Below, one piece after another: positions 25,701 through 39,100 of a DNA stretch of 64,000 nucleotides; the stretch's first letter is position 1; each line of letters begins with the position of its first letter. Under the pieces are notes generated by a model. The model was not told where the DNA came from and searched no databases. It saw only the letters and a list, made by a program, of their open reading frames with translations. Both the position numbers and the translations under genes were made by a program. The DNA is from Onchocerca lupi (taxonomy: Eukaryota; Nematoda; Chromadorea; Rhabditida; Onchocercidae): the NCBI GenBank assembly GCA_028564675.1, contig JAOVVO010000213.1, positions 1 through 64,000 on the forward strand, read 5' to 3'.

Positions 25701-28700
25701 ATACTTAATTTTTTTAATAAGTCACTTTTTTTTTCGCCATAGCAATAAAATTTAGAACTCTGAAGAATTCCGCGAAAGTCTTCGGAAATGTAAAAATATC
25801 AAATTCGTGTGTATTATGCAACAAGTTTTACGACAAAAAATGAATACTCTTACAATGCTTTTATTTTTCTCTTGGAACTGATAGAGAACTTCATTTTTTA
25901 CCTCACTAGAACGCGCTACTAGGCATGTTTCATTTTCCATGTTGTTGGCAGCTGACTTCTCATGAGATACTTCTTTTCTTATCTGTCTTGGTTGTGACAA
26001 ATTTAGATGCGCCAAAACTGCAAATGAGATTAATAACATGAAGATATGAAATCCTCAGAATATTCAACTGAATTATAAATAAAAAATTATAATATAAGGA
26101 ACATATTTAAATGATGAAGAATGATTCAGAACTTACTTGGATTCGTCTCATTCTTACGCCTTTTTGCTTTTAACTTTTTGCTAACAATTTCAACATTCCC
26201 TTCACCAATTTTCGTAAGTCGTTTGGCCAAACCACTGATTGAATCGCCTTTTAAAGTTATGTAAAATTTCGGTTCGTCTACAGAGCTTGGTCTGAAGCAT
26301 GATTATCATTAATAATAATTGTAACTTAGTTGCAATAAACGAATAATCCGCAGAACTAACCTACAATTAAAATCTTTAAAATAACTTACATCAACAGCGG
26401 ATCAATCATTCAGAAAGTAAAAATTTTATAAAACTCTCAAATGAACTAAGCTACGAACCCATACGTCCGTATGCGTTTTCTTTCCACTTCCGGTTCACTT
26501 AAATTACATTCATCAACTGCTTGCACGATTGAACGACCAGTACTATTTCCACCATTTGATTCATCAGGCATAACAACCAAAGCATCACCAATGTCATCAT
26601 AAACGTCAATTTCGATACCCTATTATACAGATTATTTCGAAACGCAAAATAGTATATGTATATATAGAGAGAGAGAAAAAAAAAAGAAAGAAAGAGATCA
26701 GAAAATTCATCAATCATCGTGCAGTTAGAACAATTTAACTTCATGCTACTAGTGAAAGCAGCAATATTGAAGACCATGAAAGTCCAGCAAAAAATGAAAG
26801 GGAATTTTTTTTTTCTTTATTTTATCATTATTTCATTAAAATGATGAGTTCTTCAAAAAACAAAAATAAATTTGCTGTTACCTCTTCCTCATCCAAAACA
26901 TTCATATCGTTTTGTTTATATTTTCCATGATCAGCTATTTCTTTCTCTTTTTTCACTGGCAAACCACTACCGTAACCGGCAATCTGACTGGCTGTTCTTG
27001 TTGTCTCGCCCGCTTCCTTAATGGCTTTCAGGAACAGTGACTTCACGCCGCGGGATTGTTTACTACAATGAATTTTTTTACCACGAAAGAAAAACTATAT
27101 TAAGAGGAACTGAAAGTGGTTAACAAAAACATCAGACGAGTTAAATAATATAAAATCAATGTTTGAAAAATTGGAAATTGATTGAAAAATATATTTTTGC
27201 CACTCAAAAATTTCAAATAGTTGCACAAAATTTCAAATAGTTGGTTGACTTACGTTGTTATTTCTTTTTCTGGTAGCTTTCGCTTCACAACCACTTGCGA
27301 AGACACCGATTTTACAGTTGGCTCTGGTGGTAATTTAACTACGGCAGATGACTGCACCTAAACAGTTGAAAGTTTGATTCTTGATGAGAAGTATTGTTGT
27401 ATTTTAATAATAAATAACACAGTGAGAGTCAACAAAATAATTTTTGTGTGGATAAGTGGATGATTCGACAACTCATTAATATAAAAAATTTCATAGAAAA
27501 TAACTAAGAGATAAGCACAAGTGTATTCATATCTTTTCTACTATCAACGTATTGATTCAAAAAGTTTAACCTTTTTGCTTCTCAAAATAGAGGCAGACTC
27601 TTCCGCAGCAATGCGTTCCTCTTCATCAATATCCTCCTCTAACGATGGTGAACGCGATATTGCTTTTCGTTTTCGCTGTTGTAAAACATCGTGTCCCGAA
27701 TCACTTGATATTTTGCTGAAAGCAAATGTCCAAACTGATTAAAGACAAATGATGAAATATGCAATAACATAAAAGTAAACAGATCGATGAGTTATATTTC
27801 TTAGAAAATCCTGGAATCTTCTGAGAATCCTGGAATTCTTGGGATACTATGCAATTTTTTATATCGGTGTGCCACAAATAACTATATGAAAATTTTTGAA
27901 ATAAGCCTATAATGTAATAAATTATCCGAAAAGCTTGTTGAGCGATCCATAAGTAGAATAAAAAACCGAACCTTGTGTAGATATCCTTTTTCGCTCGTTT
28001 ATCCTCTTCATCATTTCGTTTTCTAGAATATTTCGAATCTTTTCTTACCTCTCGTTCTATTCTATCGGATCTCACTTGCAAAATTTTCCGATCACTTCTT
28101 TCATCATCTCGTCTTACTGCGAAACGTATAGCTTCTGCAACATCACAGCAATTTTTATCTTAACATCTTAAAATGCGATATTTCCAATTTATAAAAATAA
28201 AGAAGCTAGATATTGATGACGAAATTATTATGAATTTATTATCAAGTACCTCGACGATCTGGACTTTCCGGTCTCTTTCGACGATGCGTCTTTTCTGGAG
28301 GCAAAACAGGAGATTTTGTTCTATGTGATGGCTGAAACTTGGGAAAATTAGAAGTGAAATAGTGAATTTGCTGTGATTTTTCTGCAAATTAATTCATATT
28401 CAGTGAATTGAGTAGTACTATGAGATATAAAAGACAAAACTATGCCCAAAAAGCACCGTCCACATCTCTCTTCCTCGTTTACTTAAATCTCAAGATTATA
28501 ACTGCAAATTCAGATAAAAGCGTAATCAAGATACCAAAACAAAAGTAACTCTTATTAGCAATCTAAATGCAAACTTTTTCGCTTATCAGCACAAGCAAAA
28601 CTAGACTATAAGTTTAGTAAGTTCGCAAAAAGAATAATGAAAGAGTCTAATATTCTGAAAAATGATTCTATTCTCTTTGTTGTAAACAGCAAAAATATCA

Positions 28701-29601
28701 TGAAAAAGCAAAAAAAAGAGAATATATTAAAATGTAAAGATTATACTTTCGATTTTACAATCTTCGCAACGCCAGTACGCTTTTCGCTATCCCTCTTCTC
28801 AGGTTCTTTCATTCCGCGCTGCTTCGCTTTTTCTTTTCTTTCGTGTTCTTTTAATGCACTTTTCGAATTAGAGATTTCCTGCTTTTTCTTTTTTTCCATT
28901 GCTTTTTCTTTTTCTCGTTTACTGGAATTTTCCGATTCTCTTCGATAACCACTGCTTTCATTATCCTTGCGTTTGCTATCGCTTGAATCCTGGACAGCAT
29001 TCGGAAGGCTAGCCGATTGCAAACGTTCAAAAATGTCAAAGAGCCTGAAAATAATTAATTTCGACTAAGTCCCGAAATCCCATAACAACAAGAACTACAT
29101 GATCACTGTACTAACTAATTCCTCACATTCTTTCAGTAATAAAGAAGATATGTATTTCATAAAATAGACAAAATTAAGAAGCCTCGAAGCTAGAAAAATA
29201 TGAATGACACAAAACTAACCAATCCACGAATTTTTCTGAATTTTTGCCCAGAAACAGTAATAAATCTTCCTTCATTTGTGCTTTCTCTTTTTTATTCGCA
29301 ATCATCACCATTATATAATCGGGTAATTCTTCATCTACATACACACCAAGCTCTTCTAGCTTAGCTTTTATAGCAGCCTGCAAAATATTTAACTAATAAA
29401 TTACAACAATCATATTTTTGATACTAGTTGCTCTACTGATTAATTATTCTGTTCGTCGAAAACAAGAAAATTTCTTTAGTTAAAGATGTGTAATTAAAAA
29501 ACAACACTTCGTACTTCGGCAATTATAGTTTTTTATCAAATCTCAGTCAGTAACAACAAAATCGGAATATTTAAAAAATTCATAGTTAAACGAAAGTTTT
29601 T

Positions 29602-29634
<33 letters not shown>

Positions 29635-29740
29635 CAGGCATTTTAGTCGAGGAAATATCTGAACAAAATTTTTCATTATAATTTCATAAAAAAAAACTCA
29701 CTCGAATTTTTTTTGAAACTTCTGCAGTGCCACCTGTCAT
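22799..29740 (-). CDS. sut-2: ZC3H14/SUT-2 (Nab2-type) CCCH zinc-finger protein
   Basis: Nuclear polyadenosine-RNA-binding protein controlling poly(A) tail length; C. elegans SUT-2 modifies tau toxicity. Exons, high to low: 29740-29702, 29377-29220, 29044-28747, 28331-28250, 28134-27972, 27715-27571, 27357-27254, 27062-26882, 26619-26465, 26291-26137, 26017-25854, 25655-25559, 25037-24990, 24695-24631, 24569-24462, 24121-24003, 23598-23485, 23220-23067, 22930-22799; phases agree throughout, 826 residues. The PWI-like N-terminus (residues 1 to about 75) contains YVDEELPDYIMVMIANKK, nearly identical to vertebrate ZC3H14. The middle is charged and disordered-looking, with Lys/Arg/Glu-rich and Asp-rich tracts, plus short conserved patches (KSLFLKAIKEA; PKFYITLKG). 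Five C-terminal CCCH fingers start at C673, C693, C712, C766 and C785; four are CX5CX4CX3H and the second is CX5CX5CX3H. The kinase gene upstream is on the same strand but about 3 kb away, too far for an obvious operon. Weaker acceptors at exon 12 leave small boundary doubts. Confidence 0.93.
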
Positions 29741-31383
29741 TTATTGTTATTCCTGAAAACAAGAAGTTATTTCATACAAGAAATAATTAAATTATTTGAC
29801 GACTGAAGTCTATAATTACACATATATCTAAATTAAAGGCATTTTTAAAATGCACTTTAATGCATTAAAAAGGATCATTGTACTCTACGTAAATGATTTT
29901 TGATTTTCCTATATTTATGAAGTGCTCATCCTTTAAATTTCCTAATCGTTGCATGAATATAAACAAAACATTTTAATGAAAGAGTTTATATGCCATAACA
30001 CAACGAAACAAAAGTGAAGTTTGACAGCTTATATTATATTATCCTTTTTTTCGGCTCTATGAATCAATAACTAGCATTATAAATGCAGTGTCTATATTAT
30101 ATGACTAGACTTGATGCAACCAATGTTACGTGAGATATGGCACAGTCATAACAAAACATTTTATTCGAAATCCCCTCGTGTTCCTCAAACCATCTACATC
30201 TTATCAAGCTGATAAAGGTGATATCCCCATATCTTAGCCAGTTTGTATTTGGTTCACTTTGTTTTTATTCTAACCTATCTATAAATTTCTGTATCTATTA
30301 TTTTTCTTAAAATTTTGAAAGCAGTGGTGTAAAATGTGAATCAACAAAAAAGACTATTCAAATGACGTCAATACGGGGAAACTATTCAAATGATGTAAAA
30401 ATATCAGAATGCTATTTTCTGAAGATATACAATTCTACATGGAATTGATTTTATAAAATTCTTGCAATTGCGAAATCAATAAAATGAGGAAAAAAAAAGC
30501 AAAGGTCGATTATTTCATATAGTGTATGTATGTCATATTCAATCTCGTAATCAAATTTAACATCATATCTTCCCTTGATATAATTTCCTCTAATCTATTC
30601 ATCTGTTAATTTGTAGTAAAATAAAAATTTTATCAAAGAATTAAGAAAAGAAATGGAGTAAAATTAATTAAGGGTGGAGAAAACATCCATCCACATACAA
30701 CCACACCATATTCCAACAAAGATATATATGAGAAGAATGTAGTCCATTAATATTGCACAACGTCTTCATAAGACGTGTGATGACTCTTCGCTACACATTC
30801 GTTTCTCTTTGCTTATTATAATTACCCATTTCTATGCTTTCTCATTGCTCTACTTTGAATGCATAATGTCTTGCAATTGATATCTTAAGTATATTTTCTA
30901 CAGTGCATTCATCGATATGATTTCATCGTCAGTATTTTAGTATGATTTTTTTGTGCATTAAAATATATTCATGAAATTATCGAGTACATTAAATGATATC
31001 ACTTTTAAGGCAACTCGCGAATTAACTCCAAGTAACAATGTAACTATGACAACTGATGCTATTGAGAAAATGTAAATGAGATGGGAGGACTAAGGTAGCA
31101 TAAGAAAGCAAAAGAAAAGAATAAAAATTTTAATATTTCAAAATTCAAGCGGTTATTTTCCGAAAAATTCTAACAAACAAATAGAGATTTTTCTACTTGG
31201 AAAATAGAGAAAATTGTAATTGCTAAAAAGGATTAACAAAATATCTCATGATTTAATGATTAGATTAAAAATTGAAGCAAAAAAAGCTTAAACTTTTTGC
31301 TACAAATCTATTGTTGGACAGTCATTTTTTAACATTTACTTCTTTGAATTCTAATATTTTAAATAAAGAATGGATTTATTATT
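29741..31383. other. Intergenic region upstream of sut-2
   Basis: No gene is seen. It presumably contains the sut-2 promoter and trans-splice region (the ATG is at 29738-29740). A long poly-A run lies at about 29607-29633 inside the first sut-2 intron. A perfect 7-bp inverted repeat, ACGTCTT-CAT-AAGACGT, lies at about 30760-30776. Confidence 0.45.
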
Positions 31384-32570
31384 TCTAGCTGGATCCGGGT
31401 ACGCGTTGCCATGGCAAAATGTGGCTGGATCCAGCTAATCTGTCTGTATAAATAAAAATTTGAATGTTCGTTTGTTCAAAATCTTAAATCTCCGAAAGTT
31501 CTAATCGATTGGTTTAAAATTTAGATACAATATTGTATTCGAATACGCGCATATTTTTATAAAAACAACATTGCATTTTTTTTTTTATATATACATGTTT
31601 TTTATATACGCTTATGTTTTTATTTTTATGTTTTTATATTTTATATATTTTTATATACGCATATTTTTATTTCTATATGCATGTTTTTCATGTGTTGCTG
31701 TAACTCAATCTGATCAAAGTGGAAAATGTTGGGAAAAAAATCTGATCGAATTGTAATTTGGATTGTAATCTGGTTAGATTGGGGATTGCTTCTTCTTTCT
31801 ATTGTGAGTCGGCTAAAACAGCACGAGATTCGGAAATGTTTTTCATATCTTGTGTGAGAATCCTATTGAGAATGTTTTATTGATTGATGGAAGAGTAATT
31901 TTTTGCAATAAAAAATTACCAGAGAATATTCAGTCGAATTGAGCAATGGGTTATTCTTTCCTTCGTCGCTTATATAAATACTGCTAAACTGAATTGTCGG
32001 ATTATTGCTACTGCTACGTCGCTTTCAACTCCGAACTGTTGCTGTTGCTATGTCGATGTAAGAACTTCGAATTTGGAAATGAACTCTAGCTTCAAATTTG
32101 TCCTTTTAAATCCTTTGGCGATTCCTTCCCCTTATTTGATCTCCATCGTGTTGGCCCCTGATTGGTTGTCCTTACTGTATTTATCTGTGAGTTAGAACGT
32201 TTTGACCGCAAACATGTTTATCCTTTTGGCGGTAAATATTTTTATCCTTTCAACGGTAAACATATTTATCCTTTTAGCGGTAAACATGTTCATCGTTCCA
32301 TTGAAACCACGTCGCGCCTTTTGATCTTTAGCACTTTTACAATAACTGCCGTGATGTATTTACATTCGAGGCTCCTCCTGTCAAGGTGTGACGGTAAAAA
32401 AAAAAAGTGAGTATATCTATATATCCATATAGTTAGTATATTTATATATAGTATATCTATACATGCCTGTTCGAATGCAACTTTGTGTCAAAATTTCAAA
32501 GCAGTCGGTGAAGAACTTGCAATTTTGTGTCAAAAGTAACAACGAATATTTACATTTTTATTTATATAGA
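31384..32570 (-). mobile_element. Degraded non-autonomous element, LTR-like core inverted
   Basis: The core (about 31850-32350), read on the minus strand, matches repeat copies at 56.1, 61.3 and 62.2 kb. Shared landmarks are AGTGCTAAAGATCAAA then GGCGCGAC, a TTTACCGCC motif, CGACAATTCAGTT, and a CAATCAATAAAAC poly(A)-signal-like string. A TATATAAGCG motif sits between them, as expected for a promoter. The outer parts differ: near 31440 is TATAAATAAAAATTTGAATG followed by ATCTCCGAAAG..CGATTGGTTTAAAATTT, and near 32485-32570 is TGTGTCAAAATTTCAAAGCA..GTCGGTGAAGAACTTG..TTTATTTATATAGATT. Both resemble termini of Helitron/Helentron-type elements as I remember them. It may be a composite of two elements. 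No transposase reading frame was found. Confidence 0.5.
32208..32303 (+). repeat. 24-bp tandem repeat, four units
   Basis: Units start at 32208, 32232, 32256 and 32280, each close to GTAAACATGTTTATCCTTTT plus AGCG. The same motif occurs only once in the related repeat copies at 56.2, 61.3 and 62.2 kb, so it was amplified locally here. Because 24 is a multiple of three, the plus strand reads as an 8-residue repeat (KHVYPFGG, KYFYPFNG, KHIYPFSG), which I regard as a by-product. Confidence 0.85.
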
Positions 32571-32695
32571 TTCTTTCTACAACTCTAAAAAATATACAAA
32601 ATAAAATAAGCAAAAATATTTTTAACAATCATCATTATCCTTCTTATCATTCTCATTGAATTGCTATTACAATATGTTGTTCCCGCTACATAATA

Positions 32696-35600
32696 TCATT
32701 TATTCTTGGAGATCATTCGATTGATGTCATGTTCACGGATGACTTCTTCAAAATTGTTATCCCAATCATACGGATCGCTCAATAATCGATGTTTCGTAAA
32801 ATCCTACAGTATATCATTAATTAGATAAGCATATTTCAAGTAGTCTAGTAACATAGGCATGAAGTTTCAATCATATATTCTTAATATGGAAGTTTTCTTA
32901 GACTCATCGAAATAAATGAAAGCAGTGCGCTATTTAACCAAAAAAATATATGGGATTATGAGAAATAAAAATATGCCTTTTTGCTCCGAACATCCTAATA
33001 AAATTTGAAATCATAGATCAATCAATGCAAGATGGCGAAAATTGATCTGATTTTTGCAGATCACAACTTCAAACTAATTGAGTTGTATTTCAGCTCATTT
33101 TTCACTAATTTTTATCGGCTTTATATAGGCTACTAATGCTTCTTGAAAATACATCCTAACAATTCTTGATAAATCAGAAAATCCACCAGCATTATATTTT
33201 GAAGAGCCGCATAGTTTGGTTCGTCATCTGCATCCATCGAATATACAGCACGTCCAAATTCACGCAGACCTTCGCCAACCTTCTTCGTTACATTTTGAAA
33301 ATCATCTTCTTGCTGAAAGCTAATCAATAATAATTTTTTACACGAATGTCCGGAAATGCCAACAATACAGTAAGAAATTGCCATTAACATGGTCCAGAGT
33401 CTAAAAGCTTGTTTTACAGTATTTCTATTAATATATAATGGATTAAATATTGCGTTAAATGTCAAAAAAATATTTAATAATCTGCTACTCATGATTTTCA
33501 GAAAATCCGAAGACATTTTTGCTTTCTGAAGATTATTTATTTTTGTTGGAGTTGTTTTCACTTCCATCATATTTTTTATTTTCTGTCTTTGTTAACTAAA
33601 AATATCTGTAATTTTCCTTCCTCTAATAGAAGGCTAGAAGAAGGCTTTTTTTTTTTCTCAGTTAAACCATACAATAGCTTCTTTCAATGCCTTCACTTCT
33701 TCGTTCCTCCTCACTTGTTTCCAAGGTATCTCACCAAGAACCATTTCAATTGCTGCATAAAATAAACTTGTCAGATCATCTGATGGTCCTATAACGAGAA
33801 GAAAAATGGTCGATACAAAGTTAATTGAACTTCGAATCTTCTCTTACAAAATGAAACGATGTGTTAGCGTTTACGTGAAATTTGGATAAACCTTCTCACC
33901 AAGATCTTTTCCTTCATGTGCACGTAAGGATGCGTAGGCTGCAGTACCACGAAATCCACAATATTTTCTTAGTGGCCGTATTCGACCATTTGGATAACGG
34001 AAGCGTCGTGCTAATCCATAATCGACTATTACTAAGCGATGTTTACTCTGTAAGCAACTTTTATAAGCAAGCTAATAGTTCCATTAAAACGAATCGAAGA
34101 ATTTAGGAAGGATAGGTTCCCCGAGAAAGATTTAAATTAATTAACCAATCTCATTTTGTGTTATTAGAATATAAATGATTTATTTTTGATCTTTCCTTAT
34201 TTATTTTTTTATAATTTATAATTCTATGATAAATGAATTTCGGGTGGATTAAACACTTTGCAAATTAAATTTACTGAAATCTGGAGATCTTTCTACTCTC
34301 TACTGTATCTACCACTAAACTTTTCCGTTTGTCTCTTGAGATTTCCAAAAATTTTTTTATGGATGATCTGAACTTACGACTTCAGAAAGTCCGAAACACA
34401 AATTATGTGGTTTAACATCTCGATGAATGTAACCGATCTGATGTAAATCACGCAATCCCGCTATTCCCTGCAAATGAATGAAAGAACTGTTTACGGATTT
34501 ATTCTTTTTTGTTTGAACTATAAAACCAGCATAATATCGTTTCAATTTGGTAATAATTAAATATAACAAAATTGAAAACAAATTTTCGGTAATAACTAAA
34601 ACAATTTGACAATAATTACATGAATTGATAGTGGCCGAATTATAAATTACACTTTAAAGAGATAATAAATATATACGTAAATTATATATGTATTTGGCGA
34701 CTTTATAAAAAGTCGCGAATATTTCCCAATCTGAACAGCACTAATGTAGCGCAAAAATAGGAAGCTGGATGAGTTCAGAATATTGCTGAATATATTCCCG
34801 GAAATTTCAAACTAGTTCCTACATCTTAGCTATACAAATAAATATTTGTAAATAATTCATTACCCTTTGTGTTATGCTGTCTCTCATTATTATGGTCAAG
34901 TAAAAGTTTGTAAATAATTTATTACCCTTTGTGTTACACTGCCGCTTATTATTTACTTATTAATTAATGAAAAGGATATATTTAATTTAAAGAATCTTTG
35001 TAGATAGACTATTCTTATTCAAAAACTTTATAATCGGGGGGAAGTATATCTTGAATCATTTTCTACTCATCCATGTAACATGTTTGATGCCACATAAACA
35101 TCAGTGTATGTTAACCTGTATGACAATACGAGCCATGGTTGAACGTGAGAAACGTTTGAATGGACTTTGTTTTCTAATATCATTTACATTTTGTGATAAT
35201 AACTGCATAATTATATAATTAACTTTATTTGTGGAGCCACTTCCCCAAAGAAGTGGAACATGTGTTCGTCCTTGTAATCGTAGCAATACCTAGCAAAAGT
35301 ACCAAGAATTATTAGTAAAAAGATAGCTAAAGAACAGTAAATATCTTATCATTATCATTAACTTAAATATGTACAGCAAAAAATTCAATAACTCGAGATG
35401 GCTAGAAATATTTCTTGGACAAATGCTAACTTTTTGTTCCAAAATCATTCGTTTAGATATTCTGCCTTTTCGCATCTTTAATTCTGTTTTTATAGCTACT
35501 CCTTTCAATTCTTCACCTCGATTATCCACAGCAAAAAAAATCTGCCCATATCCACCACGGCCTATTAGTCCCTGAAATGAGCAATTTAATAATTATATAG

Positions 35601-36151
35601 GATTTCATAGTTTTTATTGAATTTTATTTTCATTTCAAAATTAGTCCACCACTGAAGAATTCTTTTTGCCATCCGAGACTGGAGTATCTTCAATACTTCA
35701 ATACTGAAGATTTGGTTTTCATCGGTGAATTCTCCATTCAATCATCAAATAGCTTGAACTATCAAAAGATAAAACAGAGGATAATAAAAAACTTGCATTT
35801 AAAATTTTCCACCCCAAATCACGAAAGATATCATAAAACCAGTATGGAGCTATAAACAATGAAGATAATAATTTCTAGAATTTCATCAGGTGGATATTGA
35901 TAACCGGATATCAATATCCACTTTTTCTATCACTGATTAGTCTTCTCGATCAAAAACATCGGAAATTCTAATAGAAATCTTGGCTAAGTTTAGATTTGTC
36001 GGAATAAAACCTATTTAAAGTTTTTGCAAACAAGACATACATTTATAATCCACCGTTCGGCGACAATATCACCTATTTTAAACAATGGTTTCGTTTTAGT
36101 TCGTTTCTTTAATTTTGGATAAATACGCGAAAGATTCCTGAAGATTTTCAT
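32696..36151 (-). CDS. TTBK/CK1-like Ser/Thr protein kinase, 8 exons
   Basis: Protein kinase of the casein-kinase-1 group, closest to nematode tau-tubulin-kinase-like members. Exons, high to low: 36151-36041, 35571-35431, 35289-35116, 34467-34378, 34047-33900, 33788-33673, 33312-33187, 32803-32696; phases agree, 337 residues. The Gly-rich loop GLIGRGGYGQIFFAV is at about 38-52; the VAIK lysine is K65; the catalytic loop YIHRDVKPHN has D159; the metal-binding motif is DYGLARRF with D181; FRGTAAYASLRAH is the CK1-type activation segment; DDLTSLFYAAIEMVLGEIPW follows. After a late DDEPNYAALQNIM helix region the protein ends in a short DWDNNFEEV tail, so it is little more than a kinase domain. 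All catalytic residues are present, so it should be active. C. elegans has many such paralogues, several sperm-expressed, and I cannot pick the orthologue. Confidence 0.92.
34845..34954 (-). repeat. Direct repeat, period 62 bp, in a kinase intron
   Basis: TTTGTAAATAATTCATTACC plus CTTTGTGTTATGCTGTC at 34845-34892 recurs with about five substitutions at 34907-34954. It lies within the kinase intron between exons 3 and 4. Confidence 0.75.
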
Positions 36152-39100
36152 TTTCAGTAACTTATATTACTTATAAAAACTTATTCATCTCATCTAAAAA
36201 CTTTATTCTGTTGTCAAAAAATCATCAATCTATAAGAAAACATTTTGGAAATAAAGATCTTACGCTACCGAAAGATAACTTTGGCATCCAAAATCCTATT
36301 TGTTCAAGATCTTAGAAGGTAATAAAACAAAAAAGAAGGAAAAGAACAGTTAATGCAATTCGACAACTAAAACTTCAATATTTGAAAAAACTGCATGTTA
36401 ATAAGCATAAATCGAGATCTATAAAGTCCCCTATTCGAGATTTTCGCTATGAAAGTTCTCGATGAATCGCGTAAAACTCTCTCATGAGCAATTCCTCATC
36501 TCGAAAAACCCCTGTAATTTGTACCAATGATGTGAAATACAAACAATGGTATATTTGGTGATGTCGATAATTGTGTAGCATTCATTTGCGGAATAATGGC
36601 TATTACTTGTAGCTACTGGCATGAACCTCTTTCAAAATCAACCGATCATAATAAAAATGATCGAAAATGCAATTATTCTCGTTTTTCTAGGTTTTTTTTC
36701 TTTGGTAAGAAAATTTGCATTTGATTAATCGAAAATAAAAATTAATCTCGAAATTAATAGGCTCATATCATAATCACATTTCTCAATCATCGTTCAGCAA
36801 ATAAACTACCCTATTTTGCATGCTATTATAAAAAGATCGGAACTTCGTTGTTTAATTAATATTGCTTTTAGACTTAAATTTGCAAATTTTCGGTACGTTA
36901 AGGAAATTTTTTTCTTATTTATTACATCAATAATATGTGATATAGCTCACTTCAGTGAGATAATTCCAAGCTAAACATGGCTGTATTTCTTTCGTTTGAT
37001 ATTTCATTGATAAAAGAAATGCATTCTATTTGCATTCACTGATTGACCACTGATAAAAAATGACAATAGATGTTTAACAGTTAATAAACTCCAATGACTT
37101 GCCAATGTTTGGGAATTTGAAAGAGAAATATACGGTAATCAATATATGCAAATTTCCTTATCATTGTTCTGCTGTTCGTGGCAAAGCATCCTCAAATCGT
37201 AGGTTCGAGTCGAATTACCCACAAATCATATCGATATGCGGCAATCGGTCTGCATTGCGATATTACGCGGTATAGCGGGAATAAATTATAGATCTGGGAG
37301 TTCACGGGAATAGTATTGAATGCGAGTGGGAATTGAGAATGCTACGGATTGGTGAGCTGAGAATTTGGTGATTAGATCACTTAGATATAGAGTTTGTGAA
37401 AATTTGCGACATACAATAAAAAGTTAGAAATTTTGCGATATTCCTAGCTGTTCCCAACGTCTGATCACGGCAAAGACGAAGTGAAGTGGGCCAAAAAATC
37501 ATGGAGATTTTTTACATCAAGCTTGTGCAGAAATATTTTTTCCATATATTACCATGGTGATCATTAATTATACCGATCCTTATGATATTGATTGATACTA
37601 ATAAAATTATTATTAAAATACTGCAAATATTTCATGGCTTCTTATCTTCTCAAACAATTAAATAGTCTAATATTAATATATGTAAGCAAAAATAAAATAA
37701 GGAAATGCAACAATTGCTCATATTTACAGGATATGTTTTATGTACTGTATCCTTCCCTTGGATGGAAGCTAACTCCTGTCTAATTGAGTGAATTTCAATC
37801 CTATGCTATTTCTTATCTTTTTTAAATTTAGAAAGTCTAGCAAACCAGTTATGATGTTTATTGTTGTGATCAGAAGCTAATTTTACTATGCTAAGGAGAA
37901 AATTTTGTAAAAAAAAATGATAACAGAGATTTTTGAAATTTAAAACTAAAAAAATAAAAAATTTTTCTTTCTTTTTTTAAATTTTTTTTCTTAAAATTTG
38001 CCATTGTTTGTATATAATTGAAAATCTGTTAGACGGCTAATGCACATTCCGCATTTTCGCACACTCACCGAAAATCTAGCGGAGTATTTGATTGTTCTAT
38101 AAAGATCTTATGACGAAGTTTCGCTAAAAATATTCCACTTCAAAGAATTCGAAAATTTAGTGCTTCTTAAAATCAAATATATCATTCGAATGAATCTTTT
38201 ATAACATTCCCTTTGCTATTTTATGACTAATAAAATTTGTTTCATGTTGACATCCAAGAAATATTTCCGTAGTATAGGGTTCGAAAAAGAGTAAAAACAA
38301 GCAGGCTGATAAATAGAAACAGAATATGATCCGATAAACAAAAACATTAACAAAATTCATCCAAGATCAGAGAGCAGCTTCACATGGTGCTTCGAATATA
38401 TCATTCAATACAGCAAGGTGTATTTCTCAACGAAGAACACACATATGAAGCTACTAGCTGTCCTGAATTTTTGTGGTGCTGAAGGGAATAATTTTTTAAA
38501 AAATTAGGGTGAGACGAGAATAGAGATTCGAGAAGGGGATTTATGACACTGCATTGATATAATTGGATAAATAGATTATAACTGTAGACATCTAGATAAA
38601 ACACGCTGAAATAAGAAATGAGTAGACTAATACAAACACTTTATTTTCAGTTAATGTTGGATCGGACATAAAAATGCAGAAAGTACAGAAAAAGGTTAAA
38701 AATCGATTCCAAAACTGCCGATATAAGTCTAGGAACTTTGAAATTATCTCCCAGATAATATCGAAAATAAAAGAGATCAAAATTTTTGATTTTTACTATC
38801 GCACTAATTCTTCAGAAACTATGTCAAAAGATCAAAAAGATATAAAGTAAAAATAAATTGTTGATCTATAAGCTGCTGCTTCTATAGTAATTAAAAAAGT
38901 AAACACCAAAAAAGAAAACACTAGCTTAATCCGTTACTATGTATGGCTGAATTTATATTTATGCTTGTGAGGCAAAGAGTAAAAAATTATTTTTAATATT
39001 CATTAGTTATGAATATCAAAACATAATGATACGTACTATTTTGCGAATTTTCACAATGTAAAGCTTTTTAGATCAGACGAATTCTTTTTGTCACTATGGT

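Noticed and set aside
32162..32410. Protein with 8-residue repeats
   Set aside because: The repeats are a 24-bp minisatellite inside a mobile-element copy; no start context, splice partners or homologues seen.
33133..33570. 145-codon open frame on the minus strand taken as one protein
   Set aside because: Only 33312-33187 is kinase exon; the rest reads through intron sequence.
22799..36151. Operon of the kinase and sut-2 (same strand)
   Set aside because: The intergenic distance is about 3 kb and contains a mobile element, far more than the usual nematode operon spacing.
37195..37225. Possible tRNA gene
   Set aside because: A T-loop-like TTCGAGT is present, but the flanking arms do not pair, and no acceptor stem or anticodon arm could be drawn.
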